NCBI GenBank assembly: GCA_945906975.1
Contig: CAMDRY010000033.1
Coordinates: 1-14,823 of the forward strand
Reading direction: 5' to 3'
DNA: 14,823 nt
Origin: Bordetella parapertussis
GTDB taxonomy: Bacteria > Pseudomonadota > Gammaproteobacteria > Burkholderiales > SG8-39
Shown here: positions 7,080 to 14,823 of the stretch, one piece after another
Layout: the number at the start of each line of letters is the position of its first letter
How positions within the stretch are numbered: the stretch's first letter is position 1
Made by a program: the position numbers and the translations under genes
Notes under the pieces: model-generated
Seen by the model: only the letters and a program-made list of their open reading frames with translations
What the model was told of the DNA's origin: nothing
The model's database searches: none

Positions 7080-7721
7080 ATGGCACAGACAAAAAAAACC
7101 GAAATGCGCGAGGCCATCCTTGCCGCCGCCTTCCGGCTGTTCGCAACGCGCGGCTATAGCGCCACTACGCTCAACGCCATTGCGGCAAGAGCCGGCACGG
7201 CCGCCGCCAACGTCTACGTTTATTTCGACTCCAAACTGGAGATCTTGTACGCCATTTACACGCCCTGGATGCAGAGCCGTCTGCTCGCGCTCGAACAGGA
7301 CCTTGCCAGCGCGGGCGATACGCGTGAGCGGCTGCAGCGCTTGCTGCGGTCTCTTTGGCATGACATCCCGGCAGAACAACATGGCTTCGCCATCAATATG
7401 ATGCAGGCCATCTCCACCGTCGCGCCGCAAGACGGCTACAAGCCCACCCTGTTGCAATGGATGGAACAACGTCTTGCCGCGATGCTCGCCTCACTGCTGC
7501 CGCCAGCGCGCCGGCGCGCAATAGACACCACGGTGCTCGCCCACCTGCTGGTGATGGCGTTCGACGGCTTCATCCTCCACCGGCATTTGTCGCCGGCGGG
7601 CACAGAAGCCGGCCGGAGCATAGACACCATGTGCGACCTCATCCTCGGCAAGCGCCTGCGGGCCGGCACCGCAAGCCATGCGACGCACGCCACAGCAACG
7701 AAACCGAAAATCCGCGCATAA
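7080..7721 (+). CDS. TetR family transcriptional regulator
   Basis: This 213-residue protein has a canonical TetR N-terminal domain: REAILAAAFRLFATRGYSATT (about 10-30), helix-turn-helix TLNAIAARAGTAAANVYVYF (30-49) and the DSKLEIL segment. The C-terminal ligand and dimerisation domain is divergent, as expected, and ends in a short basic tail. These proteins usually repress nearby genes and release DNA on binding a small ligand. It lies between two binding-protein genes in the same orientation, 40 bases after the first and 50 before the second, so it is probably cotranscribed and self-regulating through the promoter at 5071-5098. The ATG at 7080 has only a weak GGGCGGG upstream. The ligand is unknown; a substrate or intermediate of the adjoining dioxygenase pathway is the simplest guess. 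Confidence 0.9.
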   Translation: MAQTKKTEMREAILAAAFRLFATRGYSATTLNAIAARAGTAAANVYVYFDSKLEILYAIYTPWMQSRLLALEQDLASAGDTRERLQRLLRSLWHDIPAEQHGFAINMMQAISTVAPQDGYKPTLLQWMEQRLAAMLASLLPPARRRAIDTTVLAHLLVMAFDGFILHRHLSPAGTEAGRSIDTMCDLILGKRLRAGTASHATHATATKPKIRA

Positions 7722-7771
7722 TCGATACTGAATTTTTAATACCAATGTTTCACCTTGCCCCCAGGAGAACC

Positions 7772-8764
7772 ATGATGACCAGCCGCCGAACCTTTCTCTC
7801 TACGCTTTCGACCACCTCCGCCGCGCTGCTGCTAGGCCTGAGCGCCCCGGCGGGCGCGCAACAACTCGAGGAAGTCCTTTACCTGCTGCCGGCGCCGACC
7901 GCACAAGTCGCCTTTGCACCCTGGATGCTGGCGCAACAACGCGGCTATTACGCCAAGGAAGGCCTCAAGGTGATATTCCAACCGGGCCGCGGCGGCCTCG
8001 ATGTGGCCAAACAGCTTGGTGCCGGCAACGGCGTCATCGGCGGCGCCTTCGGCGACACCCCCATCATTGCCCGGGCCAACGGCATTCCGGTGCGCTCGGT
8101 TGCCGTATTGGGCGGACGTTCGATGACACAACTGGCGGTCATGGACAACTCGGGCATATCCAGCCCAAAAGACCTCAAGGGCAAGACTGTGACCGTGATG
8201 AGCTACGCCGACAGCGGCTATTACGCGCTGCTGGGCATGCTGGCCAGTGCAGGTCTGAGCAAAAACGATATCGAGGCGCAGGCAGCGGGGCCGGCGGGCG
8301 TGTGGCAGTTGTTCGCGGCAAAAAAGGCCGATGCCATGACCGGCGTGCCCGAGTGGATCGCCGAGGTGCAGGCCACCGGCGCAAAAATGAAAATCATGCC
8401 GGCATTTGACTACACCAAGAGTATGGCCCAGGCCATCCTGGTATCCGACGACGTGATCAGGAAGCGACCCGATCTGGTGCGGAAAATCGTGCGCGCCACG
8501 CTACGCGGACTTTCCGACATCATGAAAGACCCAAAGGGCGCGGTCGCCGATTACATCGCCGCAGTGCCCGCCAACAAGGGTCGCGAAGCTTTTGTCGAGG
8601 AAACCTTCAAGCTCTACAACACCTATGTCTATCCGGGCCAGGCGACGCTGGGCTCCATGGACCGGGAGCGCCTGGTCGCGCTGCAAAAATTTTATGTCGA
8701 ACAGGGCATCGTGCAAAAAGAATCACCGGTGGCCGAGCTCTATACCAACGAGTTCCTGCAGTAA
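7772..8764 (+). CDS. ABC transporter substrate-binding protein (SsuA/ThiY/NMT1-like), Tat-exported
   Basis: This 330-residue periplasmic binding protein is of the NMT1/SsuA type, whose members bind sulfonates, taurine, pyrimidine-like compounds or aromatic acids for ABC importers. The N-terminus SRRTFLSTL followed by a hydrophobic stretch and PAGAQQ is a good twin-arginine signal, with cleavage near residue 29, so it may be exported folded. Family features are APWMLAQQRGYYAKEGLKV (49-67), the GG-rich segment about residues 73-95 ending GDTP, and SPKDLKGKTVTV (131-142). AGGAG at 7763-7767 precedes two adjacent ATG codons (7772, 7775); either may be used. A frame open back to 7457 overlaps tetR and is not used. 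No permease or ATPase gene follows; the next gene is convergent and is an exporter. The ligand is unknown. Confidence 0.9.
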   Translation: MMTSRRTFLSTLSTTSAALLLGLSAPAGAQQLEEVLYLLPAPTAQVAFAPWMLAQQRGYYAKEGLKVIFQPGRGGLDVAKQLGAGNGVIGGAFGDTPIIARANGIPVRSVAVLGGRSMTQLAVMDNSGISSPKDLKGKTVTVMSYADSGYYALLGMLASAGLSKNDIEAQAAGPAGVWQLFAAKKADAMTGVPEWIAEVQATGAKMKIMPAFDYTKSMAQAILVSDDVIRKRPDLVRKIVRATLRGLSDIMKDPKGAVADYIAAVPANKGREAFVEETFKLYNTYVYPGQATLGSMDRERLVALQKFYVEQGIVQKESPVAELYTNEFLQ

Positions 8765-8784
8765 GCGCGTAACGCGTGCAAGCC

Positions 8785-8811
8785 GCAGCCGGCTCAATCT
8801 GAGTCGGCTGC
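8785..8811. terminator. Hairpin at the convergent 3' ends of the binding-protein and ABC exporter genes
   Basis: GCAGCCGGCTCA (8785-8796) pairs with TGAGTCGGCTGC (8800-8811) over 12 positions, with one G-T pair and a three-base loop. It begins 20 bases after the binding-protein stop and includes the last codons and stop of the exporter gene on the minus strand. There is no immediate T-tract on either strand, so it may be a bidirectional stop helped by Rho, or a 3'-end stabiliser, rather than a classic intrinsic terminator. Confidence 0.45.
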
Positions 8812-10632
8812 CAGCGCCTGCTTTTCTTCCTCCTGCTGCTGCAGCGCCCACATTTGCGCATAGGCGCCGCTTTTCTCCAGCAGCTCGCGATGACTGCCAC
8901 GCTCGACGATGCGCCCGGCATCCATCACCAGTATCTGGTCTGCGTCCATCACCGTTGACAGGCGGTGGGCGATGACCAGTGTGGTGCGGCCTTTGGCGAT
9001 GCGCGTCAGTTCCGCGTTGATCGCCTGTTCGGTCTCCGAATCGAGCGCCGAAGTCGCCTCATCGAATATCAGGATGGACGGATCTTTCAGTATTGCGCGG
9101 GCGATTGCCACGCGCTGTTTTTCCCCACCCGAGAGCTTGAGCCCGCGCTCGCCAACGCGCGCCTCGTACTTGTCAGGCAGGGACTCGATAAAGTCGTGGA
9201 TATGGGCGGCGCGCGCCGCCTCGAACACCTCTTCGCGCGTGGCCTCGGGGCGTCCGTACCGGATATTGTAGAAAATCGTGTCGTTGAACAGCACCGTGTC
9301 CTGGGGCACGATGCCAATGGCCGCGCGCAACATTGACTGCTGCAGGTCGCGGATGTCGGTGCCATTGATTGTCACACGGCCGCCCGACACGTCATAAAAA
9401 CGGTAAAGCAGCCGCGCCAAGGTTGACTTGCCCGAACCGGAATGACCAACCACCGCAACCCTGCTGCCCGCCGGCATGTCGAAGGACAGGTCGAACAGGA
9501 TCTGACGCTTGGGCTCATAAGAGAAATCCACAGACTCAAAGCGCAGCGTCTGCGATTCGCCGGCCAATGCGACGGCGCCAGGGCGGTCAGCTATCTCACG
9601 ATTTTCCTCGAGCAGCTTGAACATGCGGTCCATGTCGAGCAGCGACTGCTTTATTTCGCGATAAACCATGCCGAGAAAATTGAGCGGGATATAGAGCTGT
9701 ATGAGCAGGCCGTTGACGAGCACCAGGTCGCCAAGGGTCAGCGTTTTGGCCACCACGCCCTCCGCGGCGAGGAACATCAGCAGCGTCACCGCGATGGCGA
9801 TGATGGAGCTTTGCCCGATATTTAGCAGCCCCAGCGACACTTCATTCCTGACCGCGGCGTTCTCGTATTTTTGCAGGCTATCGTCGTAACGTCCGGCCTC
9901 GAAACCCTCGTTGTTGAAGTACTTCACCGTCTCATAATTGAGCAGGCTGTCGATGGCCCTGGTGTTGGCTTTTGAATCGAGTTCGTTGGCCTGGCGCCGG
10001 ATTTCCATGCGCCACTCGGTCACCGCCACGGTAAAAAAAATGTAAAGCCCGACCGCGGCAAAGGTGATCGCGGCAAAACGCCAGTCGAACTTGTTCAGCA
10101 GGATCGCGGCCACCAGGCTGAACTCGAGGATCACCGGGATGATGGAGAACAGCATGTAGGACATCAGCGAACTGACGCCGCGCGTGCCCCGCTCGATATC
10201 CCGGGAAACGCCGCCGGTCTGGCGCTCGAGGTGAAAGCGCAGCGACAGGGTGTGCAGGTGGCGGAACACCGTAAGCGCGATGCGTCGGATGGCGCGCTGC
10301 GTCACGCGCACAAACACCACATCGCGCAATTCGGCGAAAAACACCGTTGAGAAGCGCAGCAAGCCGTAGGCCGCCAGCAGTGCCAGGGGCATCACCAACA
10401 CCGCGATCTGCGAATCGAGTTTGTCGACAATGTCCTTGAGCACCAGCGGCACGCTGACGTTGGCAAGTTTGGAGGTGACCAGCAGCACCAGCGCCAGCAG
10501 CACCCGGCCCTTGTACTCCCAGAGGTAGGGCAGCAACATGCGCGCCGCGCGCCATTCATTGCGCCGCCTCCCGGTCAGGGCTGCGGCATTGGCGGGCGCC
10601 GGCTGGGCGGCAGAGTGGTGATGTGCGGACAT
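8794..10632 (-). CDS. Atm1/HMT1-type ABC exporter (fused membrane and ATPase domains)
   Basis: This 612-residue half-transporter of the ABCB7/Atm1 group functions as a homodimer in the inner membrane; relatives export glutathione conjugates, polysulfide or heavy-metal complexes. The N-terminal half has about six membrane segments (about 45-310) and the signature [11 protein letters not shown], typical of Atm1 proteins. The ATPase domain has Walker [10 protein letters not shown] (396-404, Lys402), Q-loop [10 protein letters not shown], signature LSGGEKQR (500-507), Walker B ILIFDE (Asp524, Glu525) and H-loop His556; all are intact. The tail is glutamine- and glutamate-rich. The ATG at 10632 is preferred over an in-frame TTG at 10704, which overlaps a possible -10 box. 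No metal regulator or glutathione gene is adjacent, so its cargo is unknown. General multidrug exporters are the alternative family. Confidence 0.92.
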   Translation of the reverse strand: MSAHHHSAAQPAPANAAALTGRRRNEWRAARMLLPYLWEYKGRVLLALVLLVTSKLANVSVPLVLKDIVDKLDSQIAVLVMPLALLAAYGLLRFSTVFFAELRDVVFVRVTQRAIRRIALTVFRHLHTLSLRFHLERQTGGVSRDIERGTRGVSSLMSYMLFSIIPVILEFSLVAAILLNKFDWRFAAITFAAVGLYIFFTVAVTEWRMEIRRQANELDSKANTRAIDSLLNYETVKYFNNEGFEAGRYDDSLQKYENAAVRNEVSLGLLNIGQSSIIAIAVTLLMFLAAEGVVAKTLTLGDLVLVNGLLIQLYIPLNFLGMVYREIKQSLLDMDRMFKLLEENREIADRPGAVALAGESQTLRFESVDFSYEPKRQILFDLSFDMPAGSRVAVVGHSGSGKSTLARLLYRFYDVSGGRVTINGTDIRDLQQSMLRAAIGIVPQDTVLFNDTIFYNIRYGRPEATREEVFEAARAAHIHDFIESLPDKYEARVGERGLKLSGGEKQRVAIARAILKDPSILIFDEATSALDSETEQAINAELTRIAKGRTTLVIAHRLSTVMDADQILVMDAGRIVERGSHRELLEKSGAYAQMWALQQQEEEKQALAADSD

Positions 10633-10703
10633 GGAAAAAACCTGGATGGGTACGGGGTTGGGGCCAAACGGCACGCTTGGTGCGGCGCAGGCTGCGGTGG
10701 GCA

Positions 10704-10724
10704 ATTCTAAAATCGAGCGGTTTT
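10704..10724 (-). promoter_or_regulatory. Possible promoter of the Atm1-type exporter
   Basis: On the minus strand, TAGAAT (plus 10704-10709) matches the -10 consensus at five of six positions. The nearest -35-like hexamer, CCGACA, is only 15 bases upstream, so the promoter is weak or activator-dependent if real. The implied transcript start near 10697 is about 65 bases before the ATG at 10632. Confidence 0.3.
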
Positions 10725-10898
10725 TGTCGGCGTCTGTGTCTATGCGCGCTCTTGACGACCAACGCCGTCATTTGATCCGACCGGAAACAAGCTGCGCCGA
10801 ATGCACAATGGTAGCGGAATTGCCGCCGCGGAGTCCGCAAAACGCGCGAAAGTAATAAACAATTCAAGCAAATGCGGAAAAGGCCGATAAAACTAGAC

Positions 10899-10959
10899 AG
10901 GGGCAGCACATTGCCGTTCAGCTTGATACTGGATGAAAATAACGGCAAGCTGAGCCCCT
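10899..10959 (+). promoter_or_regulatory. Long imperfect hairpin in the fadE leader, with a competing stem
   Basis: AGGGGC (10899-10904), AGC (10905-10907) and TTGCCGTT (10911-10918) pair with AACGGCAA (10941-10948), GCT (10949-10951) and GCCCCT (10954-10959). The result is 17 base pairs with two small bulges and a 22-base loop. CAGCTTG (10919-10925) can instead pair with CAAGCTG (10946-10952), which excludes the inner stem. No T-tract follows on the plus strand. This suggests a structured 5' leader, or possibly a remnant of a small inverted-repeat element. The 423-base gene-free stretch 10633-11055 otherwise holds the weak exporter promoter and the second hairpin; I see no gene in it. Confidence 0.5.
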
Positions 10960-10984
10960 CGTCCGCCTACCTCGTAAGCTGGGC

Positions 10985-11024
10985 GCCTGCAAAAGGCTTC
11001 AGCGACCAGCTGAAAATAGCAGGC
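10985..11024 (+). promoter_or_regulatory. Second nested hairpin just before the fadE ribosome binding site
   Basis: The outer arms GCCTGC (10985-10990) and GCAGGC (11019-11024) enclose the inner stem TTCAGC (10998-11003) / GCTGAA (11009-11014), which has a five-base loop. It ends 18 bases before AAAGGAG (11043-11049). With the hairpin at 10899-10959 it makes a leader dense in secondary structure. Confidence 0.45.
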
Positions 11025-11055
11025 TGCACGATTTGCACCACCAAAGGAGCCAGCG

Positions 11056-13530
11056 ATGATCGAATTTCTTGCCTGTTCCCTCGTCGTTCTGCTGGCTCTC
11101 GCCTATGTTCGCGCCCCCGGCCTTGCCTGGACCGCGGCGCTCGCCGGCATGCTTTACGTGCTCACCAGCGCCAGTGGATTCACTTGGTGGATGCTTGGCG
11201 CAGACCTGGTGTTTCTCGCTGCTGCGCTGGCACTAAACATTCCGGCATTGCGCTGCACGCTGGTCAGCGGCCCCGCCCTCGCCGGGTTCCGCCGCATCAT
11301 GCCGGCCATGTCGCAAACCGAGCGCGATGCCATCAACGCCGGCACGGTGTGGTGGGACGGCGACCTGTTTTCCGGCAAGCCCGACTGGAACAAACTGCTC
11401 GCCCTGCCCCCGGCCAAGCTCTCCGCCGAGGAAGTGGATTTTCTCGACAACGAAACTGAGGAACTGTGTCGCATCGCCGTGGATTGGGACTCGACCCACG
11501 TCCATCAGGATTTGCCGCCCCATGTGTGGCAGTACATCAAGGACAAAGGTTTTCTCGGCATGATCATTCCCAAGGCCTACGGTGGCAAGCAGTTCTCGGC
11601 CTACGCGCACTCACAAGTGGTGATGAAGCTCTCCACCCGTTGCGGCGCCGCGGCGGTATCGGTCATGGTGCCCAACTCGCTGGGACCGGCCGAACTGCTG
11701 CTGCATTACGGCACAGAAGAACAAAAAAACCACTACCTGCCGCGCCTGGCCAAAGGATTGGAGCTCCCCTGCTTCGGCCTCACCAATCCGAACGCCGGGT
11801 CGGATGCCGCGTCGATTCCCGACCTGGGCATCGTCTGCAAAGGCATGTGGGGCGGCCGTGAGGTGCTGGGCATGCGCGTGACCTGGGAAAAACGCTACAT
11901 CACCCTCGGTCCGATTGCGACGCTGCTCGGCCTGGCTTTCCGGCTGTACGACCCGGAACACCTGCTTGGCGAACAGTTTGGCGGAAGGGAGGACCTCGGC
12001 ATAACCTGCGCGCTGGTACCCACGGACACGGCGGGCGTGAACATCGGCATGCGCCACATGCCGCTCAACGCAACCTTCCAGAATGGCCCCAACTGGGGCA
12101 AGGACGTGTTCATGCCCCTGGACTGGATCATTGGCGGCCCGGACCTGGCCGGTCAGGGCTGGCGAATGCTGATGGAGTGCCTTGCCGCCGGCCGTTCGAT
12201 CTCGCTGCCGACCTCGGGCGTGGGCTACGGCAAGCTTGCTGCACGCGCCACCGGCGCCTATGCGCGCGTGCGCAGGCAGTTCAAAACCGCCATCGGCAAG
12301 TTCGAGGGCATAGAAGAGGCGCTTGCGCGCATAGGCGGCAATCTCTACATGATGGACGCCACGCGCCTGTTTACCGTATCCGGCCTCGACCAGGGGGAAA
12401 AGCCTTCGGTGATCTCGGCCATCGTCAAATACCACCTCACTGAACGCGGCCGCATCTGCGTCAACGATGCTATGGACATACTCGGTGGCAAGGGCATCTG
12501 CCTCGGGCCTGCCAATTTCATGGGCCGCGCCTACCAGCAACTGCCCATCGCCATCACAGTTGAGGGCGCCAACATCCTCACCCGCAGCCTGATCATTTTC
12601 GGCCAGGGCGCGATACGCTGCCATCCTTATGTACTGAAGGAAATTGCCGCCACGTTCGAGGACAAGCGCGACAAGGCGGTGGCCGATTTCGACGCGGCAC
12701 TGTTCGGCCACATCGGCTTCACCATCAGCAACACGGTGCGCGCTTTCGTACTGGGTATTTTCGGCCGACTGATACCGGGCGGCCCCTCGGGCGCCGCGCC
12801 ACAGACGCACTGCTACTACGCGCAACTCAACCGCTACGCGGCCGCCTTTGCCTGCTTGTGCGACGTGTCGATGCTGTTCTACGGCGGCGAACTCAAGCGC
12901 AAGGAAAAACTCTCCGCCCGCCTGGGCGATGTGCTGTCCCTGATGTACCTGTGCTCGGCCACGCTAAAGCGCTTTGAAGAGGATGGCCGCGAGGACGCCG
13001 ATGCGCCGCTCATGCACTGGGCGATGCAGGATGCGCTCTACCGCATCCAGGAAGCCCTGCGCGGGATCGTATCAAACTACCCCAACACCATGCTGTGCTG
13101 GGGCCTCAGGCGCATCGTCTTCCCGCTGGGTGCGCGACTCTCGCCACCCACGGACGAATTGGGTCACCGCGTTGCGCGCCTGCTGATAGAGCCCTCGGCT
13201 ACCCGCGACCGCCTCACCGCCGGCATGTATCTGCCAAAAAACGAGGACGAAGGCATAGGTTGCCTCGAAGCGGCGCTCGTCGCCACCGTCAAGGCCGAAG
13301 GCATAGAAACGACAATCCGCAACGCACAAAAGGCAAAATCCATTTCCGGACGCACGCCGCAGGAACTGGTCGCGGCGGCGCTCGCCGCCGGCGTCATCAG
13401 CAAGGAAGATCACGCCCACCTCGAGCGCACCCGCACCCTGCGCGATGAGGTGATACGCGTGGACCACTTTCCACAAGATTTCGGACGCGCCGCACTGCTG
13501 CAACCGGCGGCGCAAAACGCCGCGACATGA
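11056..13530 (+). CDS. fadE: Acyl-CoA dehydrogenase FadE (large, DUF1974-containing)
   Basis: This 824-residue protein matches the large FadE (YafH) class, about 814 residues in E. coli, which carries out the first, FAD-dependent step of fatty acid beta-oxidation. Two hydrophobic segments in the first 60 residues point to membrane attachment. The acyl-CoA dehydrogenase domains span about 130-530, with GLTNPNAGSDA (the conserved FAD/substrate-contacting segment), ILGGKGIC, and ITVEGANILTRSLIIFGQG with Glu503-Gly504. The C-terminal part from about 535 is the DUF1974 region. The ATG at 11056 follows a strong AAAGGAG (11043-11049). The thiolase gene begins 16 bases after the stop, so the pair probably forms an operon for fatty acid breakdown. 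All parts appear complete. Confidence 0.96.
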   Translation: MIEFLACSLVVLLALAYVRAPGLAWTAALAGMLYVLTSASGFTWWMLGADLVFLAAALALNIPALRCTLVSGPALAGFRRIMPAMSQTERDAINAGTVWWDGDLFSGKPDWNKLLALPPAKLSAEEVDFLDNETEELCRIAVDWDSTHVHQDLPPHVWQYIKDKGFLGMIIPKAYGGKQFSAYAHSQVVMKLSTRCGAAAVSVMVPNSLGPAELLLHYGTEEQKNHYLPRLAKGLELPCFGLTNPNAGSDAASIPDLGIVCKGMWGGREVLGMRVTWEKRYITLGPIATLLGLAFRLYDPEHLLGEQFGGREDLGITCALVPTDTAGVNIGMRHMPLNATFQNGPNWGKDVFMPLDWIIGGPDLAGQGWRMLMECLAAGRSISLPTSGVGYGKLAARATGAYARVRRQFKTAIGKFEGIEEALARIGGNLYMMDATRLFTVSGLDQGEKPSVISAIVKYHLTERGRICVNDAMDILGGKGICLGPANFMGRAYQQLPIAITVEGANILTRSLIIFGQGAIRCHPYVLKEIAATFEDKRDKAVADFDAALFGHIGFTISNTVRAFVLGIFGRLIPGGPSGAAPQTHCYYAQLNRYAAAFACLCDVSMLFYGGELKRKEKLSARLGDVLSLMYLCSATLKRFEEDGREDADAPLMHWAMQDALYRIQEALRGIVSNYPNTMLCWGLRRIVFPLGARLSPPTDELGHRVARLLIEPSATRDRLTAGMYLPKNEDEGIGCLEAALVATVKAEGIETTIRNAQKAKSISGRTPQELVAAALAAGVISKEDHAHLERTRTLRDEVIRVDHFPQDFGRAALLQPAAQNAAT

Positions 13531-13546
13531 GCCCTCAGCAAAACCC

Positions 13547-14823
13547 ATGAACCAACCCGTTTACATCATCGACGGCTGCCGCACGCCATTCCTTAAATCG
13601 CGCAACAAGCCGGGCCCATTCTCGGCCGGCGACCTTGCGACGGCTGCCGGAAAAGTGCTGCTGTCGCGCCAGCCCTTCTCGCCGACCGAGCTCGATGAGG
13701 TCATTCTGGGTTGCGCTGCGCCCTCGGTCGACGAGGTGAACATCGGCCGCGTCGCCGCGCTACGCATGGGCTGCGGCTTCAAAGTCCCGGGCTGGACGGT
13801 GATGCGCAACTGCGCCTCGGGCATGCAGTCCATCGACTCGGCCATGGCCAACATCCAGAGCGGGCGCGCGCAACTGGTGCTCGCCGGCGGCACTGATGCG
13901 CTGTCGCACGCGCCGCTGCTTTACTCGGACCGCATGGTGATGTGGTTCTCGGCCTTTATGGCCGCCCGAACGACGGCGCAAAAACTCGCCCTGTTCCTCA
14001 AGCTCAAGCCAGGCGAACTGTTCAATCCGGTGATCGGTATCATGCGCGGTCTCACCGATCCGGTATGCGGCATGCTGATGGGGCAGACGGCGGAGAACGT
14101 CGCCCACCGTTTCGGCATCACGCGCAGGCAAATGGACGAATACGCGGCGGGCAGCCATGCGCGCGTCATCGCATCGCAGCAGGCCGGCGTGCTCGACAAG
14201 GCCCACGACGGACTGCAGGCCGAGATCGCCCCGCTCTACGGACCGAACGGCGCGCTGTACATCGGCGATGACGGCATGCGCGCCGACTCCACCGCCGAAA
14301 ATCTCGCCAAGTTAAAGCCCTTTTTCGACCGCAAGTACGGCAATGTCACGGCAGGCAATTCCTCGCAGATCACCGACGGCGCGGCCTGGGTGCTGCTGGC
14401 AGGCGAAGAGGCGGTGAAACGCCACAGCCTCACGCCGCTTGGCCGCATCCTCGACCGTCAGTGGGCGGGCCTCGACCCGGCCCAGATGGGCTTGGGCCCG
14501 GTGCACGCGGCGACCCCCATCCTGCAGCGCCACGATCTCGCATTGAACGACCTCGACGCCTGGGAGATCAACGAGGCCTTTGCCGCACAACTGCTCGGTT
14601 GCGTTGCGGCATGGGCAAGCGATGCCTATTGCCGCGACGAACTCGGCCTCGATCACGCCATGGGTGAGCTGGACATGCAAAAACTGAACGTCGACGGCGG
14701 CGCCATCGCGCTGGGCCACCCGGTCGGCGCCTCGGGCACGCGCATCGTGCTCCACCTGCTGCATGTGCTCAAGCGAACAGGCGGCAAAAAGGGCATGGCC
14801 TCAATTTGCATCGGCGGTGGACT
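13547..14823 (+). CDS. fadI: Acetyl-CoA C-acyltransferase (thiolase), FadI-like, 3'-truncated
   Basis: The frame runs from the ATG at 13547 off the window end, giving 425 residues of an expected 430-440, so only the last few are missing. Thiolases cleave 3-ketoacyl-CoA with CoA to acetyl-CoA and a shortened acyl-CoA, the last step of beta-oxidation. The catalytic residues are present: the nucleophile Cys89 in RNCASGMQS, INEAFA (341-346), His391 in GHPVGASGT, and Cys421 in CIGGG. The large insertion after residue 125 (YSDRMVMWFSAF onward) is typical of the FadI/trifunctional-beta branch rather than biosynthetic PhaA. It follows fadE by 16 bases with only a weak GAG-type ribosome binding site, which suggests coupling to fadE translation. 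A degradative acetoacetyl-CoA thiolase is the alternative. Confidence 0.93.
   Translation, partial: MNQPVYIIDGCRTPFLKSRNKPGPFSAGDLATAAGKVLLSRQPFSPTELDEVILGCAAPSVDEVNIGRVAALRMGCGFKVPGWTVMRNCASGMQSIDSAMANIQSGRAQLVLAGGTDALSHAPLLYSDRMVMWFSAFMAARTTAQKLALFLKLKPGELFNPVIGIMRGLTDPVCGMLMGQTAENVAHRFGITRRQMDEYAAGSHARVIASQQAGVLDKAHDGLQAEIAPLYGPNGALYIGDDGMRADSTAENLAKLKPFFDRKYGNVTAGNSSQITDGAAWVLLAGEEAVKRHSLTPLGRILDRQWAGLDPAQMGLGPVHAATPILQRHDLALNDLDAWEINEAFAAQLLGCVAAWASDAYCRDELGLDHAMGELDMQKLNVDGGAIALGHPVGASGTRIVLHLLHVLKRTGGKKGMASICIGGG

Noticed and set aside
7722..7771. A separate promoter or TetR operator before the ABC-type receptor gene
   Set aside because: The gap is AT-richer, but no boxes with acceptable spacing and no clear palindrome were found.
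10556..10948. Minus-strand open frame across the start of the exporter and the gene-free region
   Set aside because: It has no ribosome binding site or recognisable domain, and overlaps the exporter start in another frame.
11611..12825. A 404-codon open frame on the minus strand inside fadE
   Set aside because: It is a mirror frame of a certain gene, with His/Ala/Gly/Arg-rich composition and no motif.
1..14823. Mobile elements, CRISPR arrays, tRNA or rRNA genes, defence or prophage genes
   Set aside because: No transposase, integrase, spaced direct-repeat array or tRNA-like fold was recognised; all substantial genes are metabolic, transport, envelope or regulatory.

Overview
The window is high-GC DNA and looks like a chromosomal segment of a betaproteobacterium, probably of the Burkholderiales or a related group. 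The evidence is a Bug (TctC-type) periplasmic binding protein, an lldD-type lactate dehydrogenase, a PbpG with an Ala/Lys-rich linker, and a large FadE next to a FadI-type thiolase. This placement rests on protein families only. No rRNA, tRNA, CRISPR array, insertion sequence, integrase or phage gene was seen. Both end genes are cut by the window edge.

Layout. (1) 1-846, +: the 3' part of an FMN-dependent L-lactate dehydrogenase. (2) 916-2914, -: pbpG, a peptidoglycan DD-peptidase, overlapped by a divergent EgtD-like (Methyltransf_33) methyltransferase gene. pbpG most likely starts at a TTG codon at 2914 and has its own promoter at 2945-2973. (3) 3070-4985, -: a two-gene operon for a Rieske ring-hydroxylating dioxygenase, beta and alpha subunits. 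(4) 5177-8764, +: a divergent run of four genes encoding a class II aldolase/adducin-type enzyme, a Bug binding protein, a TetR regulator and a Tat-exported ABC-type binding protein. (5) 8794-10632, -: an Atm1-type ABC exporter. (6) 11056-14823, +: fadE and a fadI-type thiolase (beta-oxidation), preceded by a 423-base gene-free region with two strong RNA hairpins.

Regions 3 and 4 together look like one catabolic and uptake locus for an unidentified, probably aromatic or carboxylated, compound. Two soluble capture proteins would feed substrate, the dioxygenase would activate the ring, the aldolase-like enzyme could act on a product, and the TetR protein probably controls the divergent promoter region at about 5071-5117. 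Three expected parts are absent from the window: a ferredoxin or reductase for the dioxygenase, a TctA/TctB membrane partner for the Bug protein, and a permease or ATPase for the ABC-type binding protein. This locus is the best candidate here for an undescribed system. The substrate cannot be read from the sequence.

Other points of interest are the loss of the remembered histidine-pocket residues in the EgtD-like protein, an 8-bp tandem repeat across the pbpG/methyltransferase overlap, a hexanucleotide repeat coding an Ala-Lys tail, an adjoining poly-C/poly-A tract before the Bug gene, and the hairpin leader of fadE. Comparisons with known proteins are from memory; no database search was run.
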